Source: Ulva prolifera
Lineage: Eukaryota; Chlorophyta; Ulvophyceae; Ulvales; Ulvaceae
Assembly (NCBI GenBank): GCA_023078555.1
Contig: CM041202.1
Location: forward strand, 806,001-870,000
Reading direction: 5' to 3'
DNA: 64,000 bases
The notes under the pieces are model-generated. The model ran no database searches, was not told the origin of the DNA, and saw only the letters and a program-made list of their open reading frames with translations. Below, in pieces: positions 1 to 11,400 of the stretch (its first letter is position 1; each line of letters opens with the position of its first letter). The position numbers and the translations under genes are program-made.

Positions 1-371
1 CTTGGTATGGGATAGCGGTCGTGGGGGTTCTATGTGTTGTTGACACGGCTCTGAAGGGTGACGGGATGAGTCGCAGAGACAGCCCTAGCTAGAGGGACTG
101 CATGATGTCGATGTGTGAGCTAGGGATGTGAGTGATATATGCTGGAAAAGCGATACCCTTCTTCCGAAAGCTTGGAGTTTGGTCATTGTGGCAATGATGA
201 CAATGAATGGCCAGGAAGGGCCAGCGGAGTGGATGAGTAGTGACTGCATGTTGATGTGTGGCTATTGCGCAGACGCTGCTTCACCAGTGGTAGCCTGATC
301 CGGCAGTGCTGTAGGAGGAGACTGAACTACTGCCGGACTGCGCAGGCGCAGGTAGCAGGGTTGATGCACAC

Positions 372-919
372 CTGGGGATGGGTTTGTCGGGTGCGTTGAT
401 CTCGTCGACGCCCAGGCGGAAGTCAAAGTAATCGTTCACGACGACGGAGCTGACTGCTATGGCTGTGGATATAATGGCCATGATCCAGACGGTGGGTGTC
501 ATGAGGACACTCCAGGACTTGACCGCCCCGAAGGCGCCAACAAAGACGAGCATGAACGACGGAGCCACGTTCACAAGGCGGGCCATCTTGATGTATGCCC
601 GCACTTGCTCAACATTCTTCGTCAGAGCTGATTTGAATGATCCAGGCCACATTGCGGCCAAGAAGACGCTGTTCCATTGTCCTTCTGGGAGTGGTTCCAG
701 CTCGCTTTCGCCTCCAGACGCTGCCAGCTCAGCTCTGCGGGCGACTTTACACAAGCCATCCCGAGAGACGTGTTTACGGCATGGGAAGATGGAGCCTGCA
801 TCAACAGGGCATGTGTGAGAGCTCCGACCACTGCAGGCGGACCCGCATGACGATGATGGGCCGAGAGTGCTCGACCTGCACACGGCATGGACTCCGATCC
901 ACAAACACATCGCAGGCAT
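372..919 (-). CDS. UbiA-family prenyltransferase, 5' part (partial gene)
   Basis: Reading leftward from an ATG at 919, one exon gives about 182 residues. The first 90 or so are rich in Ser, Arg, Cys and Ala, like a plastid transit region. A hydrophobic segment follows (NVAPSFMLVFVGAFGA), then a second (VWIMAIISTAIAVSSVVV) running into NDYFDFRLGVDEINAPDKPI. The Asp-rich NDxxDxxxD motif followed by NxPxKPIP is the prenyl-diphosphate/Mg2+ site of UbiA membrane prenyltransferases, the family that makes prenylquinones, tocopherols and chlorophyll. The exon closes at a GTGTGC donor right after the motif (codon phase 2). No convincing next exon is visible in bases 1-371, so the remaining six or seven helices probably lie off the left edge. 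Upstream exons before 919 are possible, so the start is uncertain. Substrate cannot be assigned from this fragment. Confidence 0.6.
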
Positions 920-2522
920 GTCAAAATCACTTCAATTCTTGAGTAGTCTGGCAGGCCGGGCTCGCGATCTTGCAGTCGACACGCCCGGACCGGCCGATGG
1001 GACATCGGACATCGGAAGGTCGCCAATGACACACCGCGCTGCCACGCACATAAGCCACGCAGAGATACACGATACTAGTCGCAAAAAGTCCCTGGATGAG
1101 TACGTCAATGCACTTGAGCAATCAGCGATGTAGCGGCGCTGTGGATATAGCCCCCGTAGACGCGAGTGCCTGTCGCAGCGTTGGTCAAGCATCGCTGTAG
1201 ACGTGTGTACGGGAACCAGGACCAAAAGATGCCTTACACTTCGAGGCAAACGTATCGAGATTAATCGCCATGTCAGCTGCATGTTGGCAGATCGCACATT
1301 CGGCACCTGGAACATATGTTCGCGTGCGGTGAGATGCGTTCGAAGTGCTGGCGATGCAACGGGAACAACCTGCAACAAACATGTCGACACAAGCGATGCA
1401 GCAGTCTATCCGATGATCTGCTATCTGTTCAATCTGTCGTGGATGTCCGGGCGAGAGCACGAGTCCAGCTATGCAGTGTCACTGCCGCTCGCAAAGCACT
1501 GAATAGCAATCGCTCCTGCTCCCACCATACAAACATGCACATGCTATAGCACGCTATAGCAGCTTCACCCTCTTGCGTGCGGACACGGGTTGCCGCTCTG
1601 TTTCTTTTTATGCAATGCATGCCTGCGTGCTGACTCACCTCGCAGGCTCTCCGGAGGACCAACTGCGGATCGCGGGCATGGCGCTCAGCGAGGATTGGAC
1701 GTAAAATCATAGATCGCATCAGCCGCATGGGAAGGCCTGGTGCGCATGCGCGGCAGGCTTGCTGAGGTTGAATGTGACCATGGACTTGCCAGGCATGCAG
1801 GGAAGCTGTGCAGCACAGCTATGTCTACCCGAAAGGAAGTTCGCCGATTCACAGGTACTGCGTACGTCATGAATGATGCTTATTTATCGGTGCCGGGTCC
1901 TGGCCAGGGAAAATACGTGGAGAAAGAATGCAACACAGCAACGCCCCGACGGAACTGCACCTCCGGCCCTGACTGCACGAGCCTGGACAAGGCACTTGCA
2001 GCAGATGCCAACAGTATTGCCTGGCTTGCATCTCTTATACACACCTTGGATCTCGAGCGCGGGCATGCAGCTGTTCTGCTCTCGCGGAGACATCGACGCC
2101 TGTGACTGACCTCCCACAACAGGTTGCTCACTCCAGCCTGCTGCACCTCAACGTGACATGCAACAACACCCAGACACAGTTGATGCGATGCCCAGCTTCC
2201 TCTATAGTCCATGACTGATGTGGAGCCACCAGGACGGCAGTCAAACGCGAAACTGGCACTCACCAGTCCTCGAGCGACGCTGCCGCCAACCTGCTTTGAC
2301 TCCGGCACAGACAGCATTCAGCAACACCCACATCAGCGACATGATCTCATGCACGAAAACCCACCGATCAAGATCCGGATACATGAAACGGCACCTTCCG
2401 GGGACGATCAACCTGCAGCGGGAGCGCCTCTGCACCACCAGCCACCGCTGGCCGCGCTGTGATGAATCAAAACGGCGACGGGCCCAGCCGGCGGAACTCC
2501 CGCAAACCCCGCCCGCGGCGGC
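920..2522. other. Intergenic stretch without a recognisable gene
   Basis: Only short overlapping open frames on both strands, none resembling a known family and none with a coherent exon chain. It may hold upstream exons of the UbiA gene and the 3' UTR of the TPR-like gene, but nothing here can be supported. Confidence 0.4.
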
Positions 2523-4887
2523 CTACTGCTGCCCCGGCAGCTTCCGCACGATCTCGTTGCGGAAGGTGATGGCGCCGATGATGTACCAGCCCGGCCAGCG
2601 CACGCCGCGGCCCCACGCAAACTCGCGCCGGTTGTCGCGCGCCGCCGCCTCCCGGTCGCCGACCGCCAGCAGCGCGTCGCGGCGGCCCAGCAGGCTCTTC
2701 ATGCACAGCGTGTACTGCGTCGGCGCGGCCGCGATGACGGCGGTGAAGCCGGAGATGGCGGCTGAGTACTCCCCCGCCGCGAGATCTGCCTCCGCCTGTC
2801 GCAGCAGCTCCTGCACAAAGCGCACACGTGGGGCCAGGCGTACATAACAGGATGCTGCAAGATGGTTGTGTTAGCATTCGCAGCTCACCAAGAAGCATGG
2901 CTCTTGAAAGTTTCCTGTTTCACGCGGCGGCCACTGAATGGTGGCATGTACATGCTGTGTAGTGGACATGTGCCGTCTCATTTGGTCGGGTCACGTTCCA
3001 GGTGCTTCGCCTGACGGCGGGGGGCTGCCTGAACCCAGACCAGACAGTTGCCCGACAGCCATCTTGGAAGCAGCGTGGCCATGTTCTAGACCTCTAAAGG
3101 TCGTAATGGCATTAAGAACATCAACAAGATTGAGTGCAGAAGAAGGATAGACTGCAAAAGAACACATGACCGCAGAGGGACGAGTGACTGCGACATGTGG
3201 TGTCTCCATGTGCGGTAGACCGGATGAGCCCAGCGATGGGCGCATCATCGCTTTGTTTCTTTGCTCTCTTCCGTGACTCCAGTGACTCACAAGGCGGAAT
3301 GGGCAGGTCAAAGTCTTGTTGTCGCACGAGCAAGGGTGTACGGCTACTGAATGGTAAATACGCATGGTTGCACTTGGTCGGGTGCAGCAACAGGAGCCCT
3401 GACATGATGTGTAATACATTTGCTATATGCTGGATCTACTCTGATTCAAGGCCACCATGCCCGGCAGCATCTGAACACTCTGACTGTCAGCATGTGTCAT
3501 TTACATGGAAATTCAGCCAGATAGGTACTGACAGTGATGCAAAACGGCGTGCCACATTTGTCACAGCAACCCTGTGTATGAGATGGAGGTAACACTGCAG
3601 CATCGAAAAAACATCATGTCCATGCGCAAATTAGATATGTTCTGCAGGTGCTACGGTAAGCCTTTCACTCACAAGCCCGTTGTAGATCTTTTGGCAGTGC
3701 GTGGGCCAGGCTCGCCCTTACACGATGAAGTGCTCCCAGACAGCATCCAGCACCTGCATAGTGCTGGATGCTGTCACACTGGCGCTGGCAGGCACCACTG
3801 AGCAAGGTGCCGCAGGGAGAAAGCACCCCAGCGTGCAAGGTGGCGCATGGCTCATGTGGTTCACCCGCCATGTGGCCAAAGCATGCAGCCATGCAACGCA
3901 TTTTCAACGCAATGGATGACCTCGCTGCGTTGGCCAGGTGGACGGAAATATGCGGTTGCATGGAACATCTTGTCGGGACTGAATCATATCGACAGATTCG
4001 TTTAGGAGTTATTTAGGTGCTTCGGAGTCAGTGTTAGTGGTGTACAGTGCAAGAATGAGTGCCCAGGCACCCAAACATACGAGTCTGAAAGGCCAGGAGA
4101 ATAGTTCGGTCAACATCAGATGCAATGATGGCGCTCGTGAGTGAATGGAGCTGGCTGATGGGGCAAGCTAGAGCGGGGGTGTCAAGCAAGCGGACGAACA
4201 GCAACTTCCAGGCACATCTGAACAGCAGTGCATCGCAGCATCGCAAAGGACTGGATCGCATGGAAGCAAGTTCAACAACAGTAGATACGCTCATATAAAG
4301 TATAGTTGTGAAAGGGATATGTCACCTTTGCTTCTGCGATTGTCTCCTGTGGATTGTCCTGCAGCCGTTCTGCTGCATTTGCGGATACTTCGGGTTTGAC
4401 CGCGGTCTCGATTGCTGCGCCTGCTCCGACTGACAACAGGGCCACGGCGCATCCCCTGGCGATCCTTACACCTAGAAGCAAATGCTGCCAACATTTATTA
4501 ACCCTCGGCGAACCCTCGGTCACCAATTGCTGCGAGAGAGAGCGCCGGTGGCGAAGAGGTCATGCATCCCGTGCTTTGTCTGCCGTCCTGGGCCTCCAGC
4601 GACGCAGCATATTGACTGTGCCTACCTAAGCAGCGGCTCAATAGCACATAAGCAACCATATTGGAGCTGCCGTGCATTATGTGTCGCCAGCGAACCTCTT
4701 GCTTGTTTTGTAGACATGGTCGGGGGTGCGTTGGTATCGAAGATTTCGGATACGCACCAAGACTGCGACGTGTGACTGAGGTAGCATCAAGGTCTTTCTT
4801 TGCTCGTGCGGCACACGGTCGTGCAGTGGTCGAGGTCCTCTGTCGTCCAGCCCACGCTGGAGCCGAACTGACAGCCAGCGCAACCAT
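2523..4887 (-). CDS. Plastid-targeted TPR-like protein, probably thylakoid
   Basis: Three exons join in phase: 4887-4758 (donor GTGCGT, phase 1), 4471-4326 (phase 0) and 2810-2523 (stop TAG), giving 187 residues. Residues 1-43 are Ala/Ser/Arg-rich, like a chloroplast transit peptide. Next come a twin-arginine pair (TRRSL), then VRIARG and a hydrophobic stretch (CAVALLSVGAGAA), which resembles a lumen-targeting signal. The mature part is helical, with a TPR-like core: EAKELLRQAEADLAAGEYS, then AAISGFTAVIAAAPTQ, and a second helix pair LLGRRDALLAVGDREAAARD. The C-terminus (WGRGVRWPGWYIIGAI) is aromatic. The 1.5-kb intron between exons 2 and 3 could hide a further small exon. Function is not known; binding a photosynthetic assembly partner is only a guess. 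Confidence 0.5.
3739..3775. repeat. Perfect 15-bp hairpin in an intron
   Basis: GACAGCATCCAGCAC (3739-3753), a 7-base loop CTGCATA, then the exact reverse complement (3761-3775). It lies inside the long second intron of the TPR-like gene. It could be a small structured RNA or a chance or transposon-derived palindrome. Confidence 0.75.
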
Positions 4888-5422
4888 AGCGCAGAGCTAA
4901 ACAATAGTTGATTCACTGCAGGCTGACAGAACTATAAACCTGCAAAAATACACTCCTGACTGTATAGTCAGAACTTGCAGATGCTGCGATGAATAAGGAA
5001 ATTATGCGACGGGCGCCAGTAACGATTGCGCTCGCTAGCGCCATTTCACCTATAAGGGGTATGGACATGAACTCGCTCTTTGCCGCACATCAACGCCGAA
5101 TATTTTAAGCGCCTAGTATTGTTTCTACGGAGATTGCGGGCTGTGATATCGCATACTGTTGCTCTCCTCCGTGCAGATCACTGGTAACCACACCGTGTGG
5201 ACCGCAGAAGATGATTTGTATCGGTCCAATGCGTTCGATGCAATGATACACCTGGCATTACATGCGACACTCAACGCTATCTACTCTGACACATAGAGAT
5301 TTGACACCGCCAGTCGTATTGCTGACACTCTAGCCAGAATCTTGCCCTGATCAGCCAGTCTGTTCGTCATTTTCCGGCCATTCCCAAAATCTTGCAACGC
5401 CTTTTGTCGTCTGTTCAATGAA
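4888..5422. other. Spacer between the TPR-like and dynein genes
   Basis: The dynein stop lies at 5423-5425 and the TPR-like start at 4887, both on the minus strand. The spacer must hold the dynein 3' UTR and the promoter of the TPR-like gene. A TTACA at 5258-5262 reads TGTAA on the transcribed strand, about 160 bases past the dynein stop. TGTAA is the usual polyadenylation signal in green algae. Nothing else is recognisable. Confidence 0.35.
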
Positions 5423-8400
5423 TTAAGCTAGCTCGTCCTGCAGCAAGAGGGCGACTGACGCCAGGACCCATTTTGACTCGGGATGCGCAGTCTTCAGCGT
5501 GAACATCGACACGATCGCCGAGTACACGTTTGCCCGCTGCATGTTGACGTACACAGGGCATGGGTAGTACCCATCCAGGCTGTAGTTTTCGATCACCACC
5601 GGTCGAACCCTCAGCACGGGCAGAACCGGATGCAGTTCGTTGGGATTGCTCTCCGCCAGTGCACCCGTCTCTGCATCCCACCGAGCGCCCTCCAGCACGA
5701 GCCCATGGATGAACTTACTCTCCCCTCCATCTTCCGTCACTTCCTCTGCCGACGTCATCTCCGTGACGTCCGTCATGAACCTCATGACATCCAACGGCAA
5801 CCCGTTGGTACGTGCGTACGTCTGCATCACGGCCGTGACGAACGCCTTGGCATTGAACAGACCCGGCAGCCATACGCACAGCGGCGTGACCACCGTGCCC
5901 GCTGTCCACGCCTCAAGCTGCGCGTGGCGCTTGACCACGTCCGCGAACCACGCCGTCATGGTGTAGACTTCCTGGATGCGCGACGACATCTGGGCCATCC
6001 ACCGCGCCGGCACTGTGTTCGCACGGATGCCCGCGGCCAGCGCCTCCATGGCAGCGCTCATGTTCAGGGAGCCGTCGAGGCCCAGCGTGAGCTCCTCCAT
6101 CGATTTCTTCATCTCGCCCAGCAGCGCATTCATGCGGCCCGCCTCCTGCAACAATTTGCACTGTCATGGTGGTGCCCGTACTTCGCCACAGCAGGACATG
6201 CGTGCAAACTACATTCACATACACAGGATCCCAACGAGTGGCCTCACTGGCATGCTCTGTACAGCGCAGCCCCCACAAGTGACAGCGCGCACACAGCAAA
6301 CTGCAACACCTGTCAGCAAGAACTGCCTCCGGACATCATAAAAATGCACGCCGAGCCAGAAGGCCGCCCCTGTTTGGCCTCGAGTCCAGCGGATTGTGAA
6401 AAACGGCCGGCTGCAAGTGCCGGGGGTAATGCACCCTGCCAGATCGTGCAAATCATATGTACATACCATCTCATGCCACACTTTGAACCCACTACCACAT
6501 CACGGAAGCCGCAAAGGCGACGCTGCAAGCCCTGTTGCAAGCCCGCATGGCACGCACCTGCAGCGCCACGACGACATAGGGCGTCTTGTCCACGACGCGG
6601 GCCTCGATCTCCACCATGATGAAGGGCTCTGGCAGGGTCTCCATGTAGCGCTCGAGCTCGGTGCGCACACGGTCACTGCTGCCGCCCGCTCCGCCGCCAC
6701 CGCCGCCACTGGCCACGTTGAAGATCGTGCGGAACAGCGTCTCGCCCTCCGCGGTGAGCAGCGACAGCTCGGCGTTCGGGTGCATGCCGTACACGATTGG
6801 TGATTCGCTCGGCAAGCTGGAGGCGATGTAATTCGCGATCGATGCAAAGTCCTGCAACGGCCGTCACCATGCAGTGATGTTGGAGGTACCAGTTTGTGAT
6901 GTCATGCAGGAACTTGACAGAAATCGAAACCAAGAGTTTAGTGACGACATCTCGCATCAATTTCTAGACCGAGCGCCGGCCGAGCACCGTCCAATTGGCC
7001 ACAGTACGACGGGCAACGCTGCGCGTCAGCCGGGCTGAGTCCCACATGCGTGCCCAGGACTCCCAAGGGCGCCAAAACCGCACCGTTGGCACTGGAGGAT
7101 GGAAGCTGGGAGACAACTCGATCACCGGCTGCTCCCAGGATGCTGGGTTGTTGATGTCTCCAGTCGGCAGCAGCTCTGGAATGATGAGGACGTCCAGGTA
7201 AGTCGTGCAGCAACGGCGGTCCATGTTGTCCGTGATGTGGCCACCGTAGAACACCTCGCCAAACATGTACCGTAGGTCCGCCCAGGGGACCTCCTCATAC
7301 GTGTTCAGGTAGTTGATGAGCACGTCGCCACAGGTGCTCAGATCACCCATGTTGAAGGAGTAGCCACGGCAGAAGCCGAGGCCACTGCCGGCACCGACGC
7401 CGATGCCAACGCCAAACTTTTTCCGCCCGAGCAGTAGGGAGTGGTAGAAGCACAGGCCAAAGAGGATGCTGCGGAAGCAAGAGCGCTTCTTCTCCGTGGC
7501 GAGTCGCTCCTGGAGGCTCTCGTCAAATGCCCCAAAGGCACGCAACATATTCGATTTCATGTCAGATGGTGGCTCGTTTGCCACCTTGATCGATACCTGC
7601 AGCCCACACCAACGTCTGGATCTCTTGAACGTGTCGTGATGGGACACAGATTTCTACATGCAAGAGATGCAAGCCCACACTACATCAGACTTGCTGTCAA
7701 ACAGCTTCAGAGCAGACGTGCAACCACGCAGCATGCTCGGTCGGACTTGCAATCAATTGACTGCGCTGCTGGTGACGGCGGGTGACATCATGGATGTGCA
7801 GTGCACACCTGGAGGATCGATTCGGGAATGATCTTGGCAAATGGAGCCCCATTGATCGGCTCTGCTGAGAAGAAACACCGGAAGTCCTTGTGGGCTGTCT
7901 CAGCTGCAATCTCAAGCTTCCTCTCCAATCGTGGCACCCAGCCCTGCAGAAAAACCCAGACAATGTGAAGGTACAGCACGCCTCATAGACCTGCACTGTC
8001 CAAGGTCCAAGCGTGACAGGATAGCTGCATGCACATTGACAGTGCAAAATCCTAGTTTAAGCTCCACAGCCCTGAATGTGCAACCCCCCAGGTCCAACTT
8101 GGTCCATTGACTGATTTTTTTGCTGATCCAATGAGTGCTCCGGAAGCTGTGTGACAATCCATACATGTATGAAGCTGGCAGCAGACCAGCCGGCTTCTAA
8201 TCCCAGAGAACGTGCCTGCATAAGATGCACGTTGTCCAGGAACACCCATCCCCCCTCCTGCATGTACTTGTCCAGTGTCGCTTCCGCAGGCTTCTCCTGG
8301 CCCTGTCCCATTGAAATCAGCGTAAGGTTGCCTGCGTCCACACTGTATCCAACCTTATTTGCATACTTCTCCAAATCTTTCGACGGTGAGTACCCCGGGA

Positions 8401-11400
8401 ACAGAATGAAGAACAGCGGCGTCTGGAACGTCGACTCGGGCATCATCGCCTCAAATGTGAACGCTGGCTGGTTGACATACTCCGTGCCCATCACGAAGGA
8501 ACAAAACTTGTTCAGAGCGTTCGTGATTCGGTCCGGCCGCAGCGCACGGATGATCAGTAGCTCCCGGAAGCGCCGCTTGATCTCCGCATCGTGCGATGTG
8601 ACCACCTTGCCCCATTCCCCAGGCATCTTGGCGTCTTCCGGCCGCTCATGCCCGCAGTACTTCTCCCAGTCGTCCGAGTTCTTGTCCATCTCCTTCGCCA
8701 TGTTGGTGAACACCGGAACTGTGCTGCACAGCACGTCGAGCGCGCCCCACTGGCCCTCCGCGATCCACCGGCTCAGGTCATTTGGCGCCGGCTGCGGCGT
8801 CGGATTCTTCTTGCCCTCTACCAGCGCCGCGTGTTCCACAACATCAATCATCTTACTCCGCAGCAGGATTGTGAACGTCAGCAGCGACGTGATGATCAGC
8901 TTGTCGCGGTCAAACAGGCCGCGGCGTGTGAAGTCAAACACCGTGAACGTCGCGCACTCCGTCAATGCCACCAGCCGCCGCTCCAGGTCCTCTGGCGACA
9001 TCGAGTAATCTTCTTCCTCATCCTCTTCCTCCTTTGCCTCGTCATCGGCTGCATCATCAGCTGCAGCCTTGCCCTCCACCAGAAGCGCATCAGCATTCGC
9101 CCTTTCACCGCCGTCACCCTCTCCGGAGTCTGTGGGAGCGGCGTCCCCACCGGCGGTGTCTGCAGCGACCTCCTCGACGGCCGCGACGCCCTTCTTCTTG
9201 CGCCCAAATGGCGCATTGTCGATGCCACGCGCAAACACAGCGACAAACGCGTTGAGGGAGAATTGGTAGAAGGCGTGGATCTTGTTCAGGGAGTTTAGCA
9301 GGAAGAAGAGCATGGCACCGCGGGCGGCGACGCCACGGTAGCGGTTGCGTGCGACCATGATCATTTTTTCCGTCTCCTTTGCCTCTGCCACCTACACGTC
9401 GGGTACCAAAATTGAATGGCGAATCGACAATGTCCATGCATGTGTGACAACACACCCATAACCCATGAGGACAAGCCTGTTCCGAACGACGGCCATCATG
9501 TGTTCCACAGGCTGGGTGTAGACAAAGCACAAAATGGCATTCTGATGTGCGGCTGTTTCACGATGGAGACATAGCTAAAGCTGGTCACTGGATTACTAGT
9601 GGACCCCCCCCCCTTGATGCATTGGCAGATGGATATATTGAAAGCTCATGTGGTGTGTTTGGCGCACGATGCTGCATGGCAGGTGCAGCAGCAGCAGCGG
9701 CGCCACACCTTGGCACTGATGTCGTCGGCGATGCGCTTGGACTCCTCCAGGCTCTCGATGAGCGCCACGTCCTCCGTAAGGTCGCCCTCCGCCGTCGACA
9801 GCCGCATCAGCAGGTCGTCCTCGAGCTGCTTCAGGCGGATCGTGAACTCAGTGTTCTGCTTTACAAGCGCCGTCTTGGTCGCCTCGAGGTCCGGGCGCTC
9901 CTTGTTGACCGCGAGCGCCAGCAGCTGGTCCTCGAGGCCGTTCTCCGTGACCGTGAAGTTAATGAGCGTCGTCTCGGCTTGGATCTCCGGGGGGTAGTGC
10001 GGGTTGGAGAGCTTCGTATGCAGCACGAGGCGGAACTTGGGGTTGTACTCGACATCCTTGTCACCAAGCTTGACGTAGAGGGAGCGGCCCTTCTTGAAAG
10101 TGGAGCGTGTGATGATTGGGTTGAGCACGGCATCGATACTCTCGCCCATGTTCTCGATGAGCACCGACGCGCCGGCCTCGATAGCGCGCTCCATCACCGT
10201 AATCTGTAATACAACGAAAGCCGCTCACCATGGACATGCAGTATTCGATCGTTTTGAATAGTCCTCAAGAACATTCATGCACACGGGCACATTGGCATGG
10301 TGAATGTGACGTGATGACTACGGTGTGGTTGCTGTGTTTCATGGAGCATCAAGCATGCTGTGCCACCAACTCGGTGTAAGGAATGGCAAATGGCTAAGTT
10401 TGCGAGTGGCTAAGTCTCCTCCCGCTTCAGCGGTGGGAGACAGAAGCAGTGCGGCGACAGGCAGATGAGGCAGCACCTTCTTGTCGTCCTCCATGCGCAC
10501 GACCTTGAGGTCATTCTTGGCCTCGCGCTCTTTGATCCAGACAATGCCTTGCAGCTGGGGGTCCATGATCAGTGGCCAGCGCTCTGAATTATTCAGGATG
10601 GTGCCATTCTGCACACTGGTTGGATCAGATGGCAGGCCCTCCTTCACCCAGGAGGCCACCAGCGCCTCGTCCACAAGAACCTGCACGGCCGCAGTCGCAT
10701 CGTGGTGGGTGCTGCGGCTCTGCCGTGATGGCCATGAACACAAACAGGATAGCGCAACCTGTACACAATCATGGCGGACGATGCCGCGACCAGGCCAAGC
10801 AGGCGGGGCGGCGCACCTTGAGAGGATCACTGAGGCCTGCCGTCATCGGCGTGCCTTTGCTGTTCATGAACGCCAGGAACTGAGTGTTGAGCTCCGCCCG
10901 GAAGGACGCCGTGAAGGGCCCGGCATACGACACGAACGCGCTCGCGAAGAGCATGTCGCCCGTGAGGACGTCGTAGTCGCCCTTGAGCTGCTCTACCGTC
11001 GCCGCCCAGCGCTCGCCCTCGCTAGAGAGCGCCGTGATGAGACGGTTTGCGAGGCTAAGCTTGAGGTCGCAGCGCTCCTGTTCGGCGATCGCGTCGTTCT
11101 TGTCTTTGTTGGCGGCGTCGAACTGCGCCTCGAGGTCGGCAACCATCTGGTTCAGCTCAGCCACCTGTAAAGTAACATGTGCTATAGCATTGGTCACGTG
11201 ATGTACTATTCTGCCTGACAGCTCAGCAACTCATGCAAATGCTCCTGGCGCCGGCCTTTCAGAAACGCTGGTCTGGCAATGCAGCTCAGGGATTTGCAAC
11301 TGGCGCATCGAGGCCTTGATGCCTAGGAACAATACGGCCGTGGGGAATGGCACTGCAGCTGTCCTGTGTGGCACTGCGCAGGATCACGGTTTTGCTCTTG

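Noticed and set aside
5483-6619. 378-codon plus-strand frame opposite the dynein C-terminus
   Set aside because: His/Arg-rich shadow of the GC-rich antisense coding strand. The minus strand carries the clear dynein C-terminal domain.
9602-9611. C10 run on the plus strand in a dynein intron
   Set aside because: It is G10 on the transcribed strand and about 100 bases from the donor, so it does not belong to the donor-proximal poly-C pattern.
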